Below are positions 33,712 through 40,928 of a stretch of DNA of 64,000 bases, piece by piece. Where the stretch lies: positions 5,019,555-5,083,554 of the forward strand of contig NZ_CP024091.1 of NCBI RefSeq assembly GCF_002736205.1, in the 5' to 3' direction. The notes beneath the pieces are model-generated. The model did not search any database and was not told the DNA's origin. It saw nothing but the letters and a program-made list of their open reading frames with translations. The stretch's first letter is position 1; every line of letters starts with the position of its first letter. Source of the stretch: Pedobacter ginsengisoli. Lineage in GTDB: Bacteria; Bacteroidota; Bacteroidia; Sphingobacteriales; Sphingobacteriaceae. Position numbers and translations under genes: made by a program.

Positions 33712-35046
33712 ATGAAGAAGCTGTTTACTACTTTAAGTAATATTTGGAAAATTCAAGAATTGAAAGAGCGTATAGTATTTACGCTCATGATTCTTTTGGT
33801 ATATAGATTTGTATCGCATGTGGTTTTACCAGGTGTTGATGCAACTCTTTTAGGCGATAATGAAAAGTCTGGCCTTTTAGGTCTTTTGGATATGTTCGCT
33901 GGGGGATCTTTCTCCAGAGTATCTATTCTTGCTTTAGGAGTTATGCCTTATATTTCTGCATCAATTGTAGTTCAGCTATTAGGTATTGCTGTACCTTCGT
34001 TTCAGAAAATGCAAAAGGAAGGTGAAAGTGGAAGAAATAAACTGAATCAAATTACACGCTATCTAACTGTTGCTATTACAGCTGTACAAGCAATTGGTTA
34101 TGTAAAAACTCAGGTTCCACCAGAGGCAATTATCATTAATCATACATTATTCTTTGTTCTGGCAACTTTTGTGTTAGCCGCAGGTACATTATTTGTAATG
34201 TGGTTAGGAGAGAAGATTACAGATAAAGGTATCGGTAATGGTATTTCTTTGATCATTATGGTAGGGATTATTGCGCGTTTACCTATTGCTTTGCAGCAAG
34301 AAATCAGCTCAAGATTTGTAGGAGATGGCGGACTTATCGCTTTGGTTATTGAAATAGTTGCTCTTTTTGCAGTTGTTATGTTTACTATTATGATTGTACA
34401 AGGTGTACGTAAAGTGCCGGTTCAGTACGCTAAAAGAATTGTTGGTAACAGACAATTTGGTGGTGTAAGACAGTACATCCCATTAAAAGTGAATGCAGCA
34501 GGTGTAATGCCGATCATTTTTGCTCAGGCATTAATGTTTATCCCGGCTACTTTAACGCAATTTTTTCCTTCATTGCAAAATACATGGTTAATCCAGTTTA
34601 GTGATTATACTTCACTGGCCTATAGTTTAACATTTGCTTTTTTAATTATTGCATTTACGTTTTTCTATACTGCTATTACGGTTAATCCTACTCAGATGTC
34701 GGATGATATGAAAAAGAACGGAGGGTTTATTCCTGGGATCAAGCCTGGATTGTCTACTTCATCTTTTATAGACGATGTGATTTCAAAGATTACCTTTCCA
34801 GGTGCTGTCTTTTTAGCAATCATCGCTATTCTTCCTTCAATTGCAGTAAAGTTTGGAATTAAGTCAGAATTTGCTCATTTCTATGGCGGTACTTCTTTAT
34901 TAATTCTGGTAGGTGTAGTGTTAGATACATTGCAACAGATCGAGAGTTATTTGTTAATGCGTCATTATGATGGCTTAATGAAGACTGGTCGTGTTACCGG
35001 AAGAACGGGGATCCCAGCCGCTAGCGGAAGCAACGCAGTGATATAG
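33712..35046 (+). CDS. secY: Protein translocase subunit SecY
   Basis: Channel subunit of the inner-membrane Sec translocon; 444 residues with ten hydrophobic helices. The plug region MFAGGSFSRVSILALGVMPY is near residue 63-82, and cytoplasmic loops include RRVPVQYAKR-like sequence (VRKVPVQYAKR). It ends with GIPAASGSNAVI. Position after rplO is standard; secE and secG are elsewhere. Confidence 0.98.
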   Translation: MKKLFTTLSNIWKIQELKERIVFTLMILLVYRFVSHVVLPGVDATLLGDNEKSGLLGLLDMFAGGSFSRVSILALGVMPYISASIVVQLLGIAVPSFQKMQKEGESGRNKLNQITRYLTVAITAVQAIGYVKTQVPPEAIIINHTLFFVLATFVLAAGTLFVMWLGEKITDKGIGNGISLIIMVGIIARLPIALQQEISSRFVGDGGLIALVIEIVALFAVVMFTIMIVQGVRKVPVQYAKRIVGNRQFGGVRQYIPLKVNAAGVMPIIFAQALMFIPATLTQFFPSLQNTWLIQFSDYTSLAYSLTFAFLIIAFTFFYTAITVNPTQMSDDMKKNGGFIPGIKPGLSTSSFIDDVISKITFPGAVFLAIIAILPSIAVKFGIKSEFAHFYGGTSLLILVGVVLDTLQQIESYLLMRHYDGLMKTGRVTGRTGIPAASGSNAVI

Positions 35047-35055
35047 TAGAAGAGG

Positions 35056-35841
35056 ATGTCTAAAATCTATTATAAATCCCTTGAGGAAATAGAGTTAATA
35101 AGAGAAAGCTCTTTGTTAGTGTCAAAGACATTAGCTGAAGTAGCAAAAGTTATTCAGCCAGGTGTTACAACCAAAAAGTTAGATCAGCTGGCTGAGACTT
35201 TTATTAAAGATCATGGGGCGATTCCCGCTTTTTTGAACTATAATGGCTTTCCTTATTCATTGTGTATTTCGCCTAATGAGCAAGTAGTTCACGGTTTTCC
35301 TAGCGACTATGTGATTCAGGAAGGTGATCTTATCTCAGTAGATTGTGGGGTTATTAAGAATAACTACTTTGGAGATTCTGCTTATACATTCTCAATTGGG
35401 GAAGTAAGTGCTGAGAAGAAGAAGTTGGTAGAGGTAACTCAGGAGTGTTTGCGATTAGCTGTTGAAAAAGCTGTAGTAGGTTCCAGGATTGGAGATATTG
35501 GGTTTGCTGTTCAAGACCTTGCTGAAAAGAATGGTTTTGGGGTGGTTAGAGAGCTTGTAGGACATGGAGTAGGAGTTAAATTGCATGAAAAGCCAGAGGT
35601 TCCTAACTACGGTAAACGTGGAAGTGGAATTAAGCTGGAAGAGGGGATGGTAATAGCAATAGAACCAATGATAAATGCCGGCACAGCCGGAGTGAAGTTT
35701 TGGTCTGATGGCTGGACAGTAACCAGTAGTGATAATAGACCTTCTGCACATTTTGAACATACAGTGGCTGTAAAAAAGGGAAAAGCAGATGTTTTATCTA
35801 CCTTTTCTTTAATTGAAGAAGTTTTAATAGAAAAAAAGTAA
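35056..35841 (+). CDS. map: Type I methionine aminopeptidase
   Basis: Removes N-terminal Met from nascent proteins. 261 residues with all five metal ligands recognisable: Asp in SVDCGVI, Asp in NYFGDSAYTF, His in GHGVGVKLHEKP, Glu in AIEPMINAG, and Glu in HFEHTVAV. Located directly after secY with no adk in between. A -7 box for infA begins 20 nt after its stop. Confidence 0.97.
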   Translation: MSKIYYKSLEEIELIRESSLLVSKTLAEVAKVIQPGVTTKKLDQLAETFIKDHGAIPAFLNYNGFPYSLCISPNEQVVHGFPSDYVIQEGDLISVDCGVIKNNYFGDSAYTFSIGEVSAEKKKLVEVTQECLRLAVEKAVVGSRIGDIGFAVQDLAEKNGFGVVRELVGHGVGVKLHEKPEVPNYGKRGSGIKLEEGMVIAIEPMINAGTAGVKFWSDGWTVTSSDNRPSAHFEHTVAVKKGKADVLSTFSLIEEVLIEKK

Positions 35842-35860
35842 ATAATTAAAATTTTTTATT

Positions 35861-35868
35861 TAATTTTG
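35861..35868 (+). promoter_or_regulatory. -7 box before infA
   Basis: TAATTTTG matches TAnnTTTG; the predicted start is about 35875, and the infA ATG is at 35913. No TTG lies at the usual distance, so this is a weaker promoter call. It could give infA-rpmJ-rpsM onward a second transcript. Confidence 0.5.
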
Positions 35869-35912
35869 CAACCCTGTTTAATAGCAGCTAATTAAGTAAA
35901 AATCAATATTAT

Positions 35913-36131
35913 ATGGCTAAACAAGCCTCAATTGAACAAGACGGTGTAATAAAAGAAGCATTATCAAATGCCATGTTCAGAGTTGAACTAGAAAATGGAC
36001 ATGAGATAATAGCTCATATTTCGGGAAAAATGAGGATGCATTACATCAAAATTTTACCCGGAGATAAAGTAAAATTAGAGATGTCGCCTTACGATTTATC
36101 AAAGGGCAGGATTACTTATAGATATAAATAA
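35913..36131 (+). CDS. infA: Translation initiation factor IF-1
   Basis: 72 residues forming the S1-type OB fold: ALSNAMFRVELENGHEIIAH, GDKVKLEMSPYDLSKGRITYR. Full standard length. It binds the ribosomal A site during initiation. The stop is 1 nt before rpmJ. Confidence 0.97.
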   Translation: MAKQASIEQDGVIKEALSNAMFRVELENGHEIIAHISGKMRMHYIKILPGDKVKLEMSPYDLSKGRITYRYK

Positions 36132-36132
36132 A

Positions 36133-36249
36133 ATGAAAGTTAGGTCATCAATTAAAAAACGTAGCGCTGATTGCAAGGTTATTCGTCGTAAAGGTAAGCT
36201 TTACGTTATAAACAAGAAAAACCCTAAGTTTAAGCAACGTCAAGGTTAA
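36133..36249 (+). CDS. rpmJ: 50S ribosomal protein L36, zinc-free form
   Basis: A 38-residue protein starting MKVRSSIKKRSADCKVIRRK and ending NPKFKQRQG. In zinc-binding L36 the ligands are Cys11, Cys14, Cys27 and His33; here residues 11, 27 and 33 are Ser, Asn and Phe, leaving only Cys14, so it cannot hold zinc. It begins 1 nt after infA. Confidence 0.95.
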   Translation: MKVRSSIKKRSADCKVIRRKGKLYVINKKNPKFKQRQG

Positions 36250-36270
36250 GAAATTATTGAAGTATGATTG

Positions 36271-36329
36271 GATTGAATGTACAGGTTACTCAATCTGTCG
36301 TTTAATCAAATAATCAAACATTTAGTACA
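36271..36329 (+). promoter_or_regulatory. Leader candidate with loop-to-start pairing before rpsM
   Basis: GATTGA (36271-36276) pairs with TCAATC (36290-36295). The loop contains TGTAC (36278-36282), complementary to GTACA (36325-36329), which ends 3 nt before the rpsM ATG. This would be a pseudoknot covering the start region, similar in design to the rpsH spacer. The 83-nt gap is otherwise empty. Confidence 0.4.
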
Positions 36330-36332
36330 AAT

Positions 36333-36710
36333 ATGGCAAGGATATCAGGTATTGATTTACCAAGAAACAAAAGAGGCGAAATTGGATTAACTTATATCTT
36401 CGGAATAGGTAGATCAACTGCACAACGTATATTAACTGAGGCAGGTATCGATTTAAGCAAAAAAGTACAGGACTGGTCTGATGATGAATTATCAGCAATT
36501 CGTACTATTATAAATGATGGCGTAAAAGTTGAAGGAGCTTTACGTTCAGAGGTTCAACTAAACATTAAACGTTTAATGGATATTGGTTGTTACCGTGGTT
36601 TACGTCACAGAAAAGGTTTACCTGTACGTGGTCAGCGTACTAAAAACAACTCTCGTACACGTAAAGGCAAGAGAAAAACAGTTGCGAACAAGAAAAAAGC
36701 TACTAAATAA
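36333..36710 (+). CDS. rpsM: 30S ribosomal protein S13
   Basis: 125 residues, beginning MARISGIDLPRNKRGEIGLT, with the helix-two-turn-helix GIGRSTAQRIL and a basic tail (RGQRTKNNSRTRKGKRKTV). First gene of the alpha part of the cluster. Confidence 0.98.
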   Translation: MARISGIDLPRNKRGEIGLTYIFGIGRSTAQRILTEAGIDLSKKVQDWSDDELSAIRTIINDGVKVEGALRSEVQLNIKRLMDIGCYRGLRHRKGLPVRGQRTKNNSRTRKGKRKTVANKKKATK

Positions 36711-36732
36711 AAATTAGTACTGAATAATAATT

Positions 36733-37122
36733 ATGGCTAAGAGTAAAAAAGTTACCAAAAAGCGTATTGTTGTTATAGAGCCTGTTGGTCAGGCGCACAT
36801 CAATGCTACTTTTAACAATATCATTGTTACCCTAACAAATAACAACGGTCAAACTATTTCATGGTCTTCTGCAGGTAAAATGGGATTCAAAGGTTCTAAA
36901 AAGAACACTCCATATGCAGCAGGTCAAGCTGCATCTGATTGCGGTAAAGTAGCATTTGATTTAGGCCTACGTAAAGTAGAGGTTTTTGTTAAAGGTCCAG
37001 GTTCAGGTCGTGAGTCTGCAATTAGAACATTGCAAGTTTCAGGAATTGAAGTAACCTCAATCAAAGATATTACACCGCTTCCACACAATGGATGTCGTCC
37101 TCCTAAGAAGAGAAGAGTTTAA
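36733..37122 (+). CDS. rpsK: 30S ribosomal protein S11
   Basis: 129 residues: GQAHINATFNNIIVTLTNNN, FVKGPGSGRESAIRTL and the terminal HNGCRPPKKRRV. Platform protein of the small subunit. Lies 22 nt after rpsM. Confidence 0.98.
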   Translation: MAKSKKVTKKRIVVIEPVGQAHINATFNNIIVTLTNNNGQTISWSSAGKMGFKGSKKNTPYAAGQAASDCGKVAFDLGLRKVEVFVKGPGSGRESAIRTLQVSGIEVTSIKDITPLPHNGCRPPKKRRV

Positions 37123-37134
37123 TTTATTAATTTT

Positions 37135-37186
37135 TAAAGCTAAGAGTCTGTAGCTTTAGGCTGCATGATACTTTAAAACAAAAAGC
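37135..37186 (+). promoter_or_regulatory. Two-state leader candidate before rpsD
   Basis: TAAAGCTA (37135-37142) pairs with TAGCTTTA (37151-37158) in an 8-bp hairpin. The right arm's GCTTT (37153-37157) can instead pair with AAAGC (37182-37186), which touches the rpsD start codon at 37188. The two pairings are mutually exclusive, so a bound protein could switch the start site open or closed. S4 is the classical repressor of this operon; its use here is inference. Confidence 0.4.
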
Positions 37187-37187
37187 A

Positions 37188-37796
37188 ATGGCAAGATATA
37201 CAGGACCAAAGTCCAAAATCGCGCGTAAGTTCAGAGAGCCAATTTTCGGCCCTGATAAAGTTCTAGATAGAAAAAATTATCCTCCTGGGCAACACGGTGC
37301 CTCAAAAAGAAGAGGAAAACAATCTGAGTACGCTGTTCAATTAATGGAAAAGCAAAAAGTTAAATATACTTATGGTGTATTGGAGCGTCAGTTCCGTAAC
37401 TTGTTTACAAAAGCATCTTCACGTGAAGGTATTACAGGTGATAACTTATTGCAATTATTGGAAGCTCGTTTAGATAATACAGTTTATAGATTAGGTATTG
37501 CTACAACACGTTCAGCTGCTCGTCAGTTAGTTAGCCATAAACACGTAACAGTTAACGGTGAGGTAGTTAATATCCCTTCATATCAATTAAAAGCAGGAGA
37601 TGTTGTTGCAGTTCGTGAGAAATCAAAAACATTAGAAGCAATTACCAATTCTGTAGCAGGAAGAGTAATCAATAAGTTCAATTGGTTAGACTGGAATGCA
37701 AGTGAGTTAACTGGTAAATTTTTAACTTATCCTAATCGTGATGAGATACCAGAAAACATCAAAGAAAACCTTATAGTAGAGTTATACTCTAAGTAA
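37188..37796 (+). CDS. rpsD: 30S ribosomal protein S4
   Basis: 202 residues, with MARYTGPKSKIARKFREPIF, and the S4 domain (ARLDNTVYRLGIATTRSAAR, about 91-150). No Cys-rich zinc knuckle is present at the N-terminus. Assembly initiator and a likely autoregulator. A terminator-like hairpin follows 9 nt after the stop. Confidence 0.98.
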   Translation: MARYTGPKSKIARKFREPIFGPDKVLDRKNYPPGQHGASKRRGKQSEYAVQLMEKQKVKYTYGVLERQFRNLFTKASSREGITGDNLLQLLEARLDNTVYRLGIATTRSAARQLVSHKHVTVNGEVVNIPSYQLKAGDVVAVREKSKTLEAITNSVAGRVINKFNWLDWNASELTGKFLTYPNRDEIPENIKENLIVELYSK

Positions 37797-37804
37797 TATA
37801 TTTA

Positions 37805-37832
37805 TTAATTGCCTACGGGCAATTAATTTTTT
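37805..37832 (+). terminator. Intrinsic terminator or attenuator between rpsD and rpoA
   Basis: TTAATTGCC (37805-37813) and GGCAATTAA (37818-37826) form a perfect 9-bp stem capped by the stable tetraloop TACG and followed by T6. This has every mark of an intrinsic terminator, yet lies inside the ribosomal cluster 40 nt before rpoA, and no obvious promoter follows. Partial termination could lower rpoA and rplQ expression. Confidence 0.75.
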
Positions 37833-37871
37833 ATGTTGCATAATTTTAATAACGATCTAAAAACATTATAA

Positions 37872-38864
37872 ATGGCAATTTTAGCATTTCAGAAACCCGA
37901 TAAGGTAATCATGCAGAAATCAACAGATTTCGATGGTATATTTGAATTTCGTCCTTTAGAGCCCGGTTTCGGTGTAACAATTGGTAATGCCCTAAGAAGA
38001 ATATTACTTTCTTCTTTAGAAGGTTATGCCATTACAAGTATTCGTTTTTCTGGCGTATCTCATGAGTTTTCTACAATGAAAGGTGTTGTAGAAGATTTAA
38101 CTGAAATTATCCTTAATTTAAAACAAGTGCGTTTTAAAAAAGTAGGTGATTCAGGTGATTCTGAGAAAGTTTTTATTGTAGTAAATGGCCAAGAGCAATT
38201 TGCTGCAGGAGATATCACTAAATTCTCTAATAACTTTGAAGTTCTTAATCCAGATTTCGTTATCTGTAACATGGAGAAATCTGTTACTTTAGAGGTGGAA
38301 CTGACCATTAATAAAGGACGTGGTTATGTACCAGCAGAAGAGAACAAAATCAATGATGCTGTAGTTGGAGTTATTGCGATAGACTCGATCTTCACTCCAA
38401 TGAAAAATGTAAAATACACGATTGAAAACTATCGTGTTGAGCAAAAAACAGATTACGAAAAATTAATATTAGATATTTCTACTGATGGATCTATCCATCC
38501 TGAAGAGGCATTAAAAGAAGCTGCTAAGATCTTGATCCAGCACTTTATGTTGTTCTCAGATGAGAATTTAGTATTAGAATCTCAAGCTAAAGAAGAAACT
38601 AAGGAAGTTGATGAGGAAATCTTGCATATGCGTAAGATCTTAAAAACTGAATTGGTTGATTTAGACTTATCAGTTCGTGCATTGAATTGCTTAAAAGCAG
38701 CTGATATTCGTACTTTAGCTGATTTGGTTTCTTATGATGTAGCTGATATGTTAAAATTCAGAAACTTCGGTAAAAAATCTTTAACAGAGATACAAGAACT
38801 TGTAAAATCTAAAAGTTTATCTTTTGGTATGAACTTATCTAAGTTCAAACTGGATGAAGAATAA
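37872..38864 (+). CDS. rpoA: RNA polymerase subunit alpha
   Basis: 330 residues. The N-terminal dimerisation domain contains FGVTIGNALRRILLSSLEG (about 34-52), and the C-terminal domain (about 250-325) contains LNCLKAADIRTLADLVSYD and FRNFGKKSLTEIQELV. It scaffolds polymerase assembly and contacts UP elements and activators. It is the only non-ribosomal gene in this part and lies behind a terminator-like hairpin. Confidence 0.98.
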   Translation: MAILAFQKPDKVIMQKSTDFDGIFEFRPLEPGFGVTIGNALRRILLSSLEGYAITSIRFSGVSHEFSTMKGVVEDLTEIILNLKQVRFKKVGDSGDSEKVFIVVNGQEQFAAGDITKFSNNFEVLNPDFVICNMEKSVTLEVELTINKGRGYVPAEENKINDAVVGVIAIDSIFTPMKNVKYTIENYRVEQKTDYEKLILDISTDGSIHPEEALKEAAKILIQHFMLFSDENLVLESQAKEETKEVDEEILHMRKILKTELVDLDLSVRALNCLKAADIRTLADLVSYDVADMLKFRNFGKKSLTEIQELVKSKSLSFGMNLSKFKLDEE

Positions 38865-38897
38865 TAGATTAAAAAGTATAAATTATATATTGTTAAT

Positions 38898-38942
38898 AGT
38901 GTGTAATTCCCTCAGATTAATTTCATAGAGACGGTATACACT
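38898..38942 (+). promoter_or_regulatory. Hairpin before rplQ
   Basis: AGTGTGTA (38898-38905) pairs with TATACACT (38935-38942), 8 bp with one G-U, enclosing a 29-nt loop that contains CTC/GAG bases for a further short stem. It ends 14 nt before the rplQ ATG, in a 92-nt spacer with no other content. Confidence 0.4.
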
Positions 38943-38956
38943 GAATAAATTTAAAA

Positions 38957-39484
38957 ATGAGACACGGTAAAAAAGTAAATCACTTAGGAAGAACAGATTC
39001 ACATCGTAAGGCGATGCTGGCTAATATGGCTTCATCGTTAATTAAACATAAGAGAATCTCTACAACATTAGCAAAAGCAAAAGCTTTGCGTACGTATGTG
39101 GAGCCTCTTATCACTAAATCAAAATCTGATACAACACACTCTCGTCGTATTGTTTTCGGTTACTTACAAGATAAAGAAACTGTTACTGAATTATTCCGTG
39201 ATGTTGCTGCAAAAGTTGCTAACCGTCCAGGTGGTTACACCAGGATCATTAAGTTAAACAATCGTTTAGGTGATAATGCTGAAATGGCATTAATCGAATT
39301 AGTTGACTATAACGAAGTTTACGGTAAAGAAGCAGAAGCAGCTGAGAAGAAAACTACTCGTCGTGGTAGAAGCAAAGCTAAAAAATCTGACGCTCCTGCA
39401 GCAAAAACCGAAGAAGTTAAAGCTGAAGAGGTTGTTGAAGAAGCTCCTGCTGCTGAAGAAGCAAAAGAAGATAAAGGAGAATAA
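38957..39484 (+). CDS. rplQ: 50S ribosomal protein L17 with acidic tail
   Basis: 175 residues. The conserved L17 core (about 1-125) begins MRHGKKVNHLGRTDSHRKAM. A C-terminal extension of about 45 residues rich in Ala, Glu and Lys follows (KKSDAPAAKTEEVKAEEVV). Such tails are common in Bacteroidota L17. Last gene of the cluster, with a strong terminator 20 nt on. Confidence 0.97.
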   Translation: MRHGKKVNHLGRTDSHRKAMLANMASSLIKHKRISTTLAKAKALRTYVEPLITKSKSDTTHSRRIVFGYLQDKETVTELFRDVAAKVANRPGGYTRIIKLNNRLGDNAEMALIELVDYNEVYGKEAEAAEKKTTRRGRSKAKKSDAPAAKTEEVKAEEVVEEAPAAEEAKEDKGE

Positions 39485-39504
39485 TATTTCCATATCAAAA
39501 TACG

Positions 39505-39538
39505 AAAGTCGGTTCAATTTGGACCGACTTTTTTTGTT
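39505..39538 (+). terminator. Terminator of the ribosomal cluster
   Basis: AAAGTCGGTTC (39505-39515) pairs with GGACCGACTTT (39521-39531) with one G-U and a 5-nt loop, and runs into a T-tract. It closes the 15-kb S10-spc-alpha transcript. Confidence 0.9.
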
Positions 39539-39549
39539 TTTAAAAAAAC

Positions 39550-39557
39550 TATCTTTG
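39550..39557 (+). promoter_or_regulatory. -7 box before the METTL25-like gene
   Basis: TATCTTTG matches TAnnTTTG and lies 17 nt before the ATG at 39575. No TTG at proper spacing; the box abuts the upstream terminator. Confidence 0.5.
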
Positions 39558-39574
39558 TACAGTAATCTAATTTC

Positions 39575-40765
39575 ATGTCGAATCAACTGAATATCCAATT
39601 ATTTCTGGATCAATTATCTGAAAGCATCTCTTTAAATCTTTTTCTAAAAGCATCTTTAGGCAATTATCATGGCAATGAAAAAGAGCTTAAGAATATATAT
39701 GTTCGTAGAGTAAAGATTAAGAGAGTAGATGTGCTTTCTTTTAATTATCGTTATAAAACCCGCGATATTTTTAAGAACTTGAGTATCCCGGAAGGTTCTG
39801 ATTTGATAGGTAATCTGATCAGCAATGATTTTAGGATATGTACACTATTTACTACTGAAAAGGAAGTAATTATTGAACATGGGAAGAAGGGGGCAATTTC
39901 CTTAAGAGAACGTCAGAACATTTCTAATGTTAAGCCAAATTTGGCTCATGATAGAGAGAAGAAAAGAATTATCGGGCCAGAGGGAAAAACTTATTTGCAA
40001 GATCTAAAAATTACAGATCAGGAAGGGAATGTTTTTAAAAATTCTCAAGACAAGTACAAGCAGATTAATCAGTATATTGAGATTTTGAGCTCTTTGATTA
40101 AGGAAATATCAAATGCGGGAATTCGAAATGTTGTGGATATGGGCTCTGGCAAGGGGTATCTCACCTTTGCTCTTTATGATTACTTACATAATGTTCTTAA
40201 TCTAAGTGTGAATATGGTTGGTGTTGAATTCAGAGAGGACTTAGTACAGTTGTGTAATGGAATTGCTGAAAAGGCAAGCTTTAATCAATTGCGATTTGAG
40301 CAAGGGAGCATTGATAGTTATAGTTCTGATTCAATAGATTTGTTAATTGCCCTACATGCTTGCGATACTGCAACCGATGATGCCATTTATAAAGGAATAA
40401 AGGCAAAGGCTGAATTAATTGTTGTAGCACCTTGCTGCCATAAGCAGATCAGAAGAGAAATGGAAAAGGGTAAAGCTAAAAATAGTGTTTCCTTTTTAAC
40501 CAAGTATGGAATATTTCTGGAGCGTCAGGCAGAGATGATAACTGATGGCATTAGGGCATTAGTACTGGAGTATTTTGGTTATAAAACTAAAGTATTTGAA
40601 TTTATATCAGATGTTCATACCCCTAAAAATGTTTTAGTAGTAGGTATAAAAGGTAGCGTTGATAACAATAAAAAAACTGAGATACTTGCTCAGATAGAGG
40701 CGACTAAGGATTATTTTGGAATAAGTTATCATCATCTGGAAAAACTCTTAAAAGAAGAGATTTAA
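39575..40765 (+). CDS. METTL25/RRNAD1-like SAM-dependent methyltransferase
   Basis: 396 residues. The N-terminal half (1-160) is basic and unassigned. The Rossmann methyltransferase domain has motif I VVDMGSGKGYLTFAL (186-200), then LLIALHACDTATDDA (256-270) and VVAPCCHKQIRR (283-294). HACD plus PCCHK is the signature of the Methyltransf_32 group, which includes eukaryotic METTL25 and RRNAD1. The bacterial substrate is unknown; location beside ribosomal genes suggests RNA or a ribosomal protein, but that is inference. Confidence 0.85.
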   Translation: MSNQLNIQLFLDQLSESISLNLFLKASLGNYHGNEKELKNIYVRRVKIKRVDVLSFNYRYKTRDIFKNLSIPEGSDLIGNLISNDFRICTLFTTEKEVIIEHGKKGAISLRERQNISNVKPNLAHDREKKRIIGPEGKTYLQDLKITDQEGNVFKNSQDKYKQINQYIEILSSLIKEISNAGIRNVVDMGSGKGYLTFALYDYLHNVLNLSVNMVGVEFREDLVQLCNGIAEKASFNQLRFEQGSIDSYSSDSIDLLIALHACDTATDDAIYKGIKAKAELIVVAPCCHKQIRREMEKGKAKNSVSFLTKYGIFLERQAEMITDGIRALVLEYFGYKTKVFEFISDVHTPKNVLVVGIKGSVDNNKKTEILAQIEATKDYFGISYHHLEKLLKEEI

Positions 40766-40928
40766 ACGAATTCTGTCATACTGTCACATTTTTATTATGT
40801 AATTCGGACAGTTTTATATTGAAAATCTTATAGGAAAACTATTTTTTCTGCCAAAACTCTATTGGCACATTGCTTGTTAATCAGATGTAAATAAAGATTT
40901 CACAAACATTAACATAGATAAAAATAGC

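Noticed and set aside
39299..39598. Overlapping ORFs on both strands at the end of rplQ
   Set aside because: They arise from the low-complexity L17 tail and run through the terminator.
40766..40928. CIRCE heat-shock operator before dnaK
   Set aside because: No TTAGCACTC/GAGTGCTAA pair is present in the gap.
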